DNA of 15,591 bases from DATHBR01 sp036389955 (GTDB lineage Bacteria > Myxococcota > Myxococcia > Myxococcales > Myxococcaceae): assembly GCA_036389955.1 (NCBI GenBank), contig DASVVJ010000470.1:1-15591 (forward strand). The letters are read 5' to 3'. The translations under genes were made by a program, and so were the position numbers. The notes below the pieces were generated by a model. That model was not told the DNA's origin and searched no databases. It saw only the letters and a program-made list of their open reading frames with translations. Below, piece after piece: positions 1 to 6,455 of the stretch (the first letter of the stretch is position 1; each line of letters begins with the position of its first letter).

Positions 1-283
1 CGTGGCCCAGCAGGCCGTCTGACTCGCCCGGCATCAGAAAGGAGTCCGCCCACGTCTCGGCGACGGCGGCGGCGATGCTGCTCAGGGCCCCCGCGTACGC
101 CGAGCGGGCGATGGCGCCCCACTCGATGCGATGCAGCTCCGCGCGCTCGGCGGCATCCAGCAGGTGCACCTGCGGATCCACGCGCCCCCCCTCGCGGCGG
201 GCGCGCGAGGTGAGGTAGCGCACGGCCACGCGCTCCAGCAGGTTTGCCTCCAGGCCCGAGGCCTTGCGCACGCGCTTCCTCAT
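1..283 (-). CDS. Unrecognised protein, N-terminal part (runs off left edge)
   Basis: An open minus-strand frame starts at the ATG at 283-281 and continues without a stop to the window edge, giving the first 94 residues of a longer protein. It begins MRKRVRKASGLEANLLERVA and continues with a mixed charged and Ala-rich helical segment (about residues 48-78, ...IEWGAIARSAYAGALSSIAAA...). I do not recognise the family. Codon use is G/C-rich at third positions, as in the neighbours, which supports real coding. The start lies only 18 bases from the start of the divergent lipoprotein gene, so each promoter must overlap the other gene's 5' end, or one of the starts lies further inside. No clear ribosome-binding site precedes the ATG. 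Confidence 0.6.
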   Translation of the reverse strand, partial: MRKRVRKASGLEANLLERVAVRYLTSRARREGGRVDPQVHLLDAAERAELHRIEWGAIARSAYAGALSSIAAAVAETWADSFLMPGESDGLLGH

Positions 284-301
284 GCACGGTATGCTGCGGC
301 C

Positions 302-2788
302 ATGGGCAGCATGCTCTCGCGGCGCATTCTGTGGCTCACGGTGTTCTGTGTCTCGGCGTGCATGGCATGCGTCCGAATGGATCAGCTCCCAGACGAGGGG
401 GAAGACCTTCGCCCTTCGGAGGCGGAGGAGCAAGGGCTTGCAGAGCCCGAGCTTGCCCACGACGGAGAGCTCGTCATCCACGTCACCGGGCAGGAGCGCC
501 CCGTTGCCGGGGCCCAGGTTCAGGTAGCCGACGGCATGCTCATCGAGGGCGAGGCCACCACAGGGCCCGACGGTATCGCCCGGGTGCGTGGCCGGCATGG
601 CGCTCGCGAGGTGCTGGTGCGCGCGAAGGGGTTCGCCACCACGGTGGCACAGGCCCAGCGGCCCGAGGGCCAGGCAAGCCTCGCGGTACAGGTGGCCCTG
701 CTGCCCGCACAGACGCTGCGCGGCGTGGTGCTTGATCGCCGGACCCGGAAACCCGTTCCGGGCGCCCACTTCAAGTACTACGACCATGGGATGCTGGACG
801 GGTACCGCGAGGCGTCCAGCGACGCGCAGGGCGCGTTCGTGCTCCCGGACCTTCACGAGGGCCCGTACACCCTATGGTTGGAGCACACGGGTTATGCGCC
901 GCAGGCCGTCCTGGCCACCCTGCCCTCCCCCCCCGTGGAGGTTCTCCTCGCACCGCTGGCACGCCTGTCAGGGCAGGTGCTGAACCCTCAGGGGCAGCCC
1001 GACGCGGGCGTGGAGGTGAAGGCCACCTTCTACGGCCCTCACACCGCCACGGGTGTCACCGGAGCGGATGGGCGCTTCTCGTTGGAAGTGCGTAACGGCA
1101 CCTACCACCTCAGCGCACGCAGCGGGGGGCTGGCCGGTGCGAGCCCCGCGGGCATCAAGGTGGAGCCTGGCGACCACATCCAGGAGGTGGTGATCCGGCT
1201 CACCACCTCTGGAGCGCTGAAGGGCCAGGTGGTGGCGAGGACGACGGGGAAAGGCGTGGCGCAGGCGTCGATCTCGGTCCAGGACGATGCAACGCGCACG
1301 TCTTCCAGGGTCGGCGCCGATGAACACGGCCGGTTTGCTCTCGAGAGCCTGCCGGCGGGCAAGTACAACCTCGACGCCTACGCGAGCGGCTACGCCACGC
1401 AGCGGTTGGGAAGCGTCCTCATCGAGCCGGGCTCGACGCGCGAGGTGAAGCTGGAGCTGGTCCGCACGGGCACCATCGAAGGCGTGGTGCGGGACACAAC
1501 GGGCGCTCCCGTGCCTCAGTTGTCCGTCCTGACGCGGCTCGAGTCCGGCAAGCCCGCGCTGGCGCACGACGAGAGCGGCACGGCCCTGGAAGCCACCGGG
1601 CACACCACGGATGCCCAGGGCCGCTACCGCCTGGAGAAGGTCGCCGGGCCTATCCGCCTGCGTGTCTACCGCTCGCTCACCCCGCTCACCGAGGAGAAGC
1701 TCGTCCAGGTGCCCGAGGATCGCACCGTGACGGTGGACTTCGTGGTGCCCGCGCCTGGCCCCATGGGCACTGTGGTGGGCACCGTGCGCCGGCCGGACGG
1801 CAGCCCACCCGGAGCCATGAAGGTCTACGTCTCCGCGTCCCCTGGGCTGCAGGACCACAGGGTCCGCTCGCCGGGCCCGGATGGGCGCTACGAGCTGCGC
1901 CTGCCGGTGGGCACTCACAAGCTGCAGGCTCAGGACGAGGGCAATGCGTGGGGCCCCGCGCAGACCGTCACGGTGGAAGAGGGAAAGACCGTCACCGTGG
2001 ACCTGAGCCTGCGCGCCTTCGTCACCACCACGGGCCAGGTGTTCAATCCAGACGGCCGCCCCGCCGTGGGAGTCTTTGTGCTGGCCTCGCTGGATGATGC
2101 GCTGACCAACAACACGGATGCCCAGGGCCAGTTCGTCCTCAAAAGCAGCCCCGAGGTGGCGGGCCAGGAGACTGACGCCTGGTTCTCCTCCCGGGATGGG
2201 AGGACCGCCACGAAGCGCCTCAAGGTGGGAAGCCAGGACGTGCGCGTTCAGCTCCAGCCCTCCGCCACGCTGAAGGGCCGCGTGGTGGGCAGTGGCGCCA
2301 AAGTCGAGGGGTTCCGGCTGGTGATCGACGAGGCAGCCAAACCGCCCTACTTCTCCTTCAGCAGCATCCAGCGCGAGTTCCCCCAGGACCACTTCGTGGT
2401 GAATGACCTGCCGGCCTTCATGGTGACCGTCATGGTGCGCACCCAAGACGGCCGGGCTGGCAAGGCCCAGGTGGCGCTGGAGCCAGGCAAGCAGACTACC
2501 GTCGAGGTACCGCTCGGCAACGTAGGCTGGATCCGCGGCCGCCTGGTACCGGATGGACGCGGCGGGCAGGTCCACCTCAACAAGTGGGTCTATGTGGATC
2601 TGCGCCAGAAGAACGAGCGGCGCACCGCTTCGGATCAAAGCGGGCGGTTCGAGATCCTCGGGCTCGAGCCCGGCTCGCACGTGTTCAGCGTCACCGTGGG
2701 CGAAAACGAGCGGGTGGAGCGCAGGTTCGACATCCGGGCCGGCCAGTTCCTCGACCTGGGAGACATTCCCATTCCCGGATACAAATAG
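302..2788 (+). CDS. Large lipoprotein of about nine carboxypeptidase-regulatory-like (beta-sandwich) repeats
   Basis: This is an 828-aa protein. I chose the ATG at 302 because it places a lipoprotein signal at the N-terminus: basic SRR at 6-8, hydrophobic ILWLTVF, then V17-S18-A19-C20 as a lipobox (C23 is an alternative). The frame is open upstream to 131, but that stretch does not look coding and overlaps the divergent gene. After an acidic linker (residues 28-55) come about nine repeats of 80-95 residues, starting near 56, 139, 222, 307, 392, 491, 576, 657 and 743. Each shows the pattern hydrophobic-x-G-x-V, D/P-x-G-x-P-V, then DAQGRF or DGRY, then a V-x-L strand. This is the CarboxypepD_reg-like family (PF13620 type), an extracellular Ig-like fold with no catalytic site. 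Such proteins are frequent in myxobacteria and are likely surface or structural. The specific role is unknown. No Shine-Dalgarno sequence is evident. Confidence 0.85.
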   Translation: MGSMLSRRILWLTVFCVSACMACVRMDQLPDEGEDLRPSEAEEQGLAEPELAHDGELVIHVTGQERPVAGAQVQVADGMLIEGEATTGPDGIARVRGRHGAREVLVRAKGFATTVAQAQRPEGQASLAVQVALLPAQTLRGVVLDRRTRKPVPGAHFKYYDHGMLDGYREASSDAQGAFVLPDLHEGPYTLWLEHTGYAPQAVLATLPSPPVEVLLAPLARLSGQVLNPQGQPDAGVEVKATFYGPHTATGVTGADGRFSLEVRNGTYHLSARSGGLAGASPAGIKVEPGDHIQEVVIRLTTSGALKGQVVARTTGKGVAQASISVQDDATRTSSRVGADEHGRFALESLPAGKYNLDAYASGYATQRLGSVLIEPGSTREVKLELVRTGTIEGVVRDTTGAPVPQLSVLTRLESGKPALAHDESGTALEATGHTTDAQGRYRLEKVAGPIRLRVYRSLTPLTEEKLVQVPEDRTVTVDFVVPAPGPMGTVVGTVRRPDGSPPGAMKVYVSASPGLQDHRVRSPGPDGRYELRLPVGTHKLQAQDEGNAWGPAQTVTVEEGKTVTVDLSLRAFVTTTGQVFNPDGRPAVGVFVLASLDDALTNNTDAQGQFVLKSSPEVAGQETDAWFSSRDGRTATKRLKVGSQDVRVQLQPSATLKGRVVGSGAKVEGFRLVIDEAAKPPYFSFSSIQREFPQDHFVVNDLPAFMVTVMVRTQDGRAGKAQVALEPGKQTTVEVPLGNVGWIRGRLVPDGRGGQVHLNKWVYVDLRQKNERRTASDQSGRFEILGLEPGSHVFSVTVGENERVERRFDIRAGQFLDLGDIPIPGYK

Positions 2789-2790
2789 CC

Positions 2791-2892
2791 GTAGCCCCGA
2801 GCGCCTGCCCCACGGGCTCCAACCCTGCCTGCAGCGGGGAGTGTTGTGCTTTCAATGTGAAGGCTTCCGCCTGCACAGGTGCGTCCTTATAG
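2791..2892 (+). pseudogene. Possible C-terminal remnant of a Cys-rich protein
   Basis: In one plus frame, the bases after the lipoprotein stop encode VAPSACPTGSNPACSGECC, then AFNVKASACTGASL and a TAG at 2890-2892. The five cysteines and Gly/Ser/Pro spacing resemble the end of a small disulfide-rich extracellular protein, and most codons in this frame end in G or C. There is no start codon or signal peptide of its own, because upstream the frame runs into the lipoprotein gene. If real, it is the decayed 3' end of a gene whose front was removed. It may instead be a chance reading of intergenic DNA. Confidence 0.3.
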
Positions 2893-2928
2893 CTATCTCC
2901 GGGTGTGCCTGCGGAGGTCTATAAAGCG

Positions 2929-3159
2929 ATGCTCGATAAACTGATCATGCGTGCGGCGGATGACGAGAACTTTCGCAAGGCGCTCCTGAGCAACCCGGAT
3001 GCGGCGATTGCGAATGCGAACTTCACGCTGTCCGAAGATGAAAGGGCCGTGCTCGAGGAGTATCGGCGTGTCGCCTGCTCCATGACCGAGCAGCAACTGG
3101 CAAGTGCTATCCGCGACTACGCGTCCGCGAACCAGGGCAAGGCTGCTATCGGACTTTGA
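2929..3159 (+). CDS. Small NHLP-clan-like peptide, candidate RiPP precursor
   Basis: This is a 76-aa peptide beginning MLDKLIMRAADDENFRKALL. A GGAGG at 2913-2917 precedes the ATG at 2929; an in-frame GTG at 2905 lies upstream of that ribosome site, so it is less likely. Residues 10-44 follow the pattern (D/E)-E-x-F-R-x-x-L-L-x-N-P-x-x-A then F-x-L-S-x-x-E-x-A-x-L. This pattern is typical of short nitrile-hydratase-leader-like (NHLP clan) proteins such as the Os1348 and Franean1_4349 groups, some of which are precursors of ribosomally made, modified peptides. The tail (45-76) has a single Cys (C50) and ends GKAAIGL; there is no Trp and no double-Gly cleavage site. The stop overlaps the next start (TGATG), so the peptide is probably co-translated with the isoprenoid-type enzyme. 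Family assignment is by pattern, and the RiPP role is inference. Confidence 0.75.
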   Translation: MLDKLIMRAADDENFRKALLSNPDAAIANANFTLSEDERAVLEEYRRVACSMTEQQLASAIRDYASANQGKAAIGL

Positions 3160-4166
3160 TGTCGAGAGAAGCTCTCTCTGTGCATGCTGCGGTGAGGAGA
3201 TTTGTCTCCGAACAAACCTCCTCGCACCTTGCCTCGCTCATCGACATCCACCTTCGCGTCTGGGACCCCCTGCTCACTCAGGCTGAGCCGGTTGCGATCG
3301 TGCTTGCGCCCAGGGTCGCCCAGTCCCTGGGCGCGACCTTACCTACCGAGAGCCTGGCGGCAGCCGGGTGGTCCTTCTTCCTGGGAATCGACCTGCTTGA
3401 CAACGTCGCGGACCGCGAGCTGTCACCGCAATGGGACGAGCTGCACGGCACGAGCGCGCCCGATCTCGCGACACTCGCGGCGCTCGCACTGATTCAATCG
3501 CTGCCGCCCATGCTCCTCTCGGGCGCTGGGCTTCCGGGCGACACCCAGTCGCGGCTCGCGAACCTCTTCGCCTCGAGCTGCTTGAGGATGATCGAAGGGC
3601 AGTTTCGCGACATCCAGGGCGGTGCACACACCGCGACACCCGACCTGGCCGAGTCGATGCTCTCGCTGAAGAGCGGCTTTCACACGCGGCTCTTCGCTCT
3701 GGCTGGTGCCGTCGCCGCGAGCGCTCAGATGGCTGTCACCGAAGACCAGACCGCCGCGATCGAGCGCTTCGCCGTCGCGGTAGGGACTGCAAGCGAACTC
3801 GCGGCCGAGCTTGACGAGCTGTTCAGCGGCACGCTGAGCAGGGACCTGCTCAATGGCAAGCGGCCTTGGCCCCTTCTGCGTGCCTTGGAGCGCCTTCGCG
3901 AGAAATCGCCAGCGGACGAGCAGCGCCTCCTGGCCTTGCTGGGCGAAGCTCGAGACAGCGCACGCCACGGCGATGTGTTGGGCGAGATCCAGGCTCTTCT
4001 GGCCGCAGGTGACGCTCCAATGCTGACGACGCTGCGCATTGAACTCTGGCTCGCCCGGGCACGGCGGGCGATCCACGATGCACAGTTGGCTGCCCCGAAG
4101 CCTCTCGAGGCACTCGTCGAGAGGTTCTCACCGCTGGCTCAGGCTGCCGCTGGGAGCAGGAAGTGA
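3159..4166 (+). CDS. Divergent polyprenyl-synthetase-fold (class 1 isoprenoid) enzyme
   Basis: This is a 335-aa protein starting at the ATG at 3159, which overlaps the preceding stop as TGATG; a TTG at 3156 is also possible. Several landmarks of trans-isoprenyl diphosphate synthases occur in the right order. They are an Asp-containing helix FFLGIDLLDNVADRE (D78, D81, D85) where the first aspartate-rich motif belongs; EGQFRD (146-151), matching the conserved GQ..D/L motif; K171-S-G-F, matching the KT/KS helix; and DLLNGKRPWPLL (229-240), matching DLxxGKxTLP. The second aspartate-rich motif is eroded: ELAAELDEL replaces Q-I-x-D-D-x-x-D. Length is normal for the family. ComQ, which prenylates the ComX pheromone precursor, is a known relative that works on a peptide, and by analogy this enzyme may act on the adjacent 76-aa peptide. 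It could instead be a terpene-type or non-catalytic homologue. Confidence 0.75.
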   Translation: MSREALSVHAAVRRFVSEQTSSHLASLIDIHLRVWDPLLTQAEPVAIVLAPRVAQSLGATLPTESLAAAGWSFFLGIDLLDNVADRELSPQWDELHGTSAPDLATLAALALIQSLPPMLLSGAGLPGDTQSRLANLFASSCLRMIEGQFRDIQGGAHTATPDLAESMLSLKSGFHTRLFALAGAVAASAQMAVTEDQTAAIERFAVAVGTASELAAELDELFSGTLSRDLLNGKRPWPLLRALERLREKSPADEQRLLALLGEARDSARHGDVLGEIQALLAAGDAPMLTTLRIELWLARARRAIHDAQLAAPKPLEALVERFSPLAQAAAGSRK

Positions 4167-5008
4167 TGGAGGGCGCTCCAGCCGAATTCGGCACCGCCGG
4201 GCACTGGCTCTCGCGGGCGCGGGCCGAGATCGAACAGTTTCGCATGGCACTCGAGGCTCGCGGCCATGAGATCGATCCTGGGCTCGAAGTCGTCTGTGAC
4301 GCCGCGAGCCTGTACCCCTATTACGATTTCGAACGGTGCCGGATCTCGATCGGGCTGCCCGATCTCTCGACCCCCTCGGGGCGTTACCGCTGGCTGATGT
4401 ACCTGCCGATGCTCGGAGCCCGGACGATTGACGCGGCGGCGGCGGCGATGGATCGCTTCCTGCCCATCCTCGCGACGCACGAGCTGGCTCATCACCTGCG
4501 GCACCGCACGGGACGAATGTTGCGCGACGATCCGTGGACCGAGGAGCACGTGGTGAACAGCATCGCGCTCTCGTACCTGCGAACTCGTCCGGACTTCGAG
4601 GCGATCGCCGAGGGCATCATGCCCATCCTGTCACGCGCGCGTGCGGGGCTTTCGCGCATGTGCGAACTCGACTACGCCGATGCGACCCACGAAGACCTGG
4701 GCGCAATCCTCTACCACGACATGAAGCGCATTTCCCCCGATGTCTACCAGCATGCTTGGGAGAAGGCGTGGGAGCGGCGTGTACCGGTGGCGCAGGTGCT
4801 CGAAGACGAGCACCTCGTCACACGTGTCGAGCTGGACGAGGCACAGGCCCGGCAACTTCACGCACGTGAGAAGTACAACGCGCAATACATGCGGGACTTC
4901 GCAACGTACGCGCTCCTCACCACCACGCAGCTTCAGGTGGCGCTGGTCCGTCCGGACTTGCCGACGTTCGACGACGCGCTGGCGCTGTACCTGGGGCCTC
5001 CTGCCTGA
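4166..5008 (+). CDS. Putative zinc metalloprotease-like protein (HELAH motif)
   Basis: This is a 280-aa protein starting at the ATG at 4166, overlapping the previous stop as TGATG; an AGGA at 4158-4161 lies just upstream. It contains H105-E106-L-A-H109, an HExxH zinc motif, followed about 18 residues later by E126/E127 in TEEHVVNSIALSYL, the placement expected for a gluzincin third ligand. Residues 140-240 are mostly charged helices, and there is no signal peptide or membrane segment, so it is probably cytoplasmic. The family is not recognised beyond the motif. In the operon (small leader-like peptide, isoprenoid-type enzyme, this protein) a role in removing the leader or maturing the peptide is a reasonable guess but unproven. 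It could also be a stand-alone protease of the ImmA or DUF kind. Confidence 0.65.
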   Translation: MEGAPAEFGTAGHWLSRARAEIEQFRMALEARGHEIDPGLEVVCDAASLYPYYDFERCRISIGLPDLSTPSGRYRWLMYLPMLGARTIDAAAAAMDRFLPILATHELAHHLRHRTGRMLRDDPWTEEHVVNSIALSYLRTRPDFEAIAEGIMPILSRARAGLSRMCELDYADATHEDLGAILYHDMKRISPDVYQHAWEKAWERRVPVAQVLEDEHLVTRVELDEAQARQLHAREKYNAQYMRDFATYALLTTTQLQVALVRPDLPTFDDALALYLGPPA

Positions 5009-5059
5009 CGGCAACGCCTACCCTGGTGCGTTCTCTGGCAGCCCGACGCCGCCCATCGA

Positions 5060-5464
5060 CTAGCCGATCACGTCGACCTGCTCGTGGCCAAGCTGCTTCA
5101 CCAGGGCGGCCATGTCATCGCCCTGCAGCTCGAGCTTCCACTCGCGCTTGCCGAGCGCGGTGCGGCCGTGGCCGTGCAGGTCGACCGCGATCACTCTGCG
5201 GCTCTGGGCGAGCTGCTCGAGCGCGGCGCCGAACATCTCGATCGAACCGAGGCCGCCGTGGAGCAGCAGCACCGGCTCTCCCTTGCCGTGGACCTCGAAG
5301 TAGTAGTCGACGCCGTTGATCGACTTGCGGCCGGTCTGAACCGGCTTGGCCAGGACGGCCGAGGCGGCGAGGAGAACGGCGAAACCTGCGCGCCAAGCGC
5401 GGCGGGCGCACTGCTGCCACCACCGGCGCTTCACCCGCTCGCGGCCACGGAACCGGTGCGGCAC
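5060..5464 (-). pseudogene. Alpha/beta-hydrolase, nonsense-mutated and 3'-truncated
   Basis: The frame starts at the GTG at 5464-5462, immediately after the TGA of the upstream EcsC-type gene, so the two were probably coupled. It encodes a basic N-terminus, a signal-like hydrophobic segment (AGFAVLLAASAVLA, 26-39), the oxyanion-hole strand PVLLLHGG (64-71) and the DLHGHGRT loop (95-102). It then stops at VDVIG-TAG (5062-5060). Reading through the amber gives S-M-G-G-V-G-L, so the stop replaces the residue before the nucleophile Ser of the G-x-S-x-G-G elbow, usually Tyr or Phe. The frame ends for good at a TAG at 5020-5018. Only about 134 residues remain of an expected 280-330, and the nucleophile, Asp and His are not encoded before the stop. 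The gene is almost certainly dead. Its 3' half is missing next to the plus-strand operon that ends at 5008. Confidence 0.8.
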
Positions 5465-6298
5465 TCACAGCGCGCCGTAGCGTTCCCTCAAGAAGCGCTC
5501 GCGGTAGAGCATGTACGCGGTGTGGGTAACCTCATTGAGGTACCAGGCATTGAAGCCGGCGCCCACGACGGCTCCTGCCACGGGGATCAGCTGGGCCAGC
5601 TTGCGCTTCGTGAGCCGCATTCCCAGGGCTTCGGCCGAAGCCTTGAAGGCGTTGACGCTGGCTCCTCGCTCGAGCTCTCCCCAGGCCGCGCGCTGGCCCA
5701 GCAGGACGCTGGCGCGCGACAGCTCCGCGAGCGTGACCTGCTTGGCCGCCACCGTGGGCGAGGATGCCGCGGTCAGCACCGACAGGGCGAACATCCGCTC
5801 ACTCTGGAGCGAGGTATCGAAGCCATAGTAGGCGGCGAACTCGTTCACCGCCCGGAGCGCCAGTCCCGCCAACAAGGGAATGTCCCCCAGGATCGCCAGG
5901 CCGCCCAGCGCGCCCACGCCCGCGCCTTCCGCGGCCGCCAGCGCCTTGTACTTGGTGGCCAGGTAACCCACGGTCCTGTCCACCTGCTCCAGCTCAAGCC
6001 CGTGGATGTCCCCAGGCACGTGGACGTTCGAGTGTCCCTTGGAGCGGAACTCCGAGTGGATGGCCTCGGTGCGCACCGACCAGGAGGCCCCATCGTTCAG
6101 CAGGCTGAGGATCCCCTGAATGGCCCGGGTGACGGCCTCGCCCACGACAGACCCCGTCACCAGGTCCGCCGCCTTGCCAGCCGGTGCGGTGATGCGGCTC
6201 AGCGCTCTTCCAGCCCGGGACTGTACGGGCTTGCGGAAGGCGGCAATCTCGTCCAGGGCTCTGCGATCGTAAGGAGACAGCTCACGGGCTGCGTGCAT
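5465..6298 (-). CDS. EcsC family protein
   Basis: This is a 277-aa protein. The ATG at 6298-6296 is preceded on its strand by GAGGA, six bases upstream. The N-terminus LSPYDRRALDEIAAFRKP fits the opening of EcsC-type proteins (YE/DR...L..I..W/F). The middle has a Gly/Ala-rich hydrophobic segment (GAGVGALGGLAILGDIPLLAGL, about residues 125-146), which is typical of the family and probably membrane-associated. A second apolar stretch, LIPVAGAVVGAGFNAWYL, lies near 235-253. EcsC is named from the Bacillus ecsABC locus, and its biochemical role is not established. The stop (TGA 5467-5465) abuts the GTG of the broken hydrolase, which indicates an original two-gene operon. No other anomaly is seen. 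Confidence 0.8.
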   Translation of the reverse strand: MHAARELSPYDRRALDEIAAFRKPVQSRAGRALSRITAPAGKAADLVTGSVVGEAVTRAIQGILSLLNDGASWSVRTEAIHSEFRSKGHSNVHVPGDIHGLELEQVDRTVGYLATKYKALAAAEGAGVGALGGLAILGDIPLLAGLALRAVNEFAAYYGFDTSLQSERMFALSVLTAASSPTVAAKQVTLAELSRASVLLGQRAAWGELERGASVNAFKASAEALGMRLTKRKLAQLIPVAGAVVGAGFNAWYLNEVTHTAYMLYRERFLRERYGAL

Positions 6299-6439
6299 GG
6301 TAGTCCTCGCCTCCGGCTTCGAGCCACTCTTCTGGTACCACCAACGCTTGAGCCAGGCCCAGCCCGCCCACCCTCGCCCCCTTGGGGTGCAGGCGTGCGT
6401 GCCCAGGCACTTCGCCTACACCGCCACCACATGATGACC

Positions 6440-6454
6440 CCGGGCAGCCCCCGG
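6440..6454 (-). terminator. GC hairpin after histidine kinase gene
   Basis: Read on the minus strand, CCGGG-GGCTG-CCCGG forms a 5-bp stem with a 5-nt loop just past the histidine-kinase stop (6458-6456). An alternative stem, CCCGG-CTGAA-CCGGG, overlaps the stop codon. No U-tract follows, so it is a weak terminator candidate at best. Confidence 0.25.
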
Positions 6455-6455
6455 T

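Noticed and set aside
968..2680. Long open frame on the minus strand, antisense to the repeat lipoprotein
   Set aside because: It mirrors a G/C-rich gene; its protein is Arg/His/Ala-rich with no family motif, while the plus frame has clear repeats.
2824..5007. CCTGCCTG at 2824-2831 and 5000-5007 as target-site duplication of the operon
   Set aside because: An 8-mer is expected by chance in GC-rich DNA, and the right copy lies inside the last codons of the HELAH gene, not outside it.
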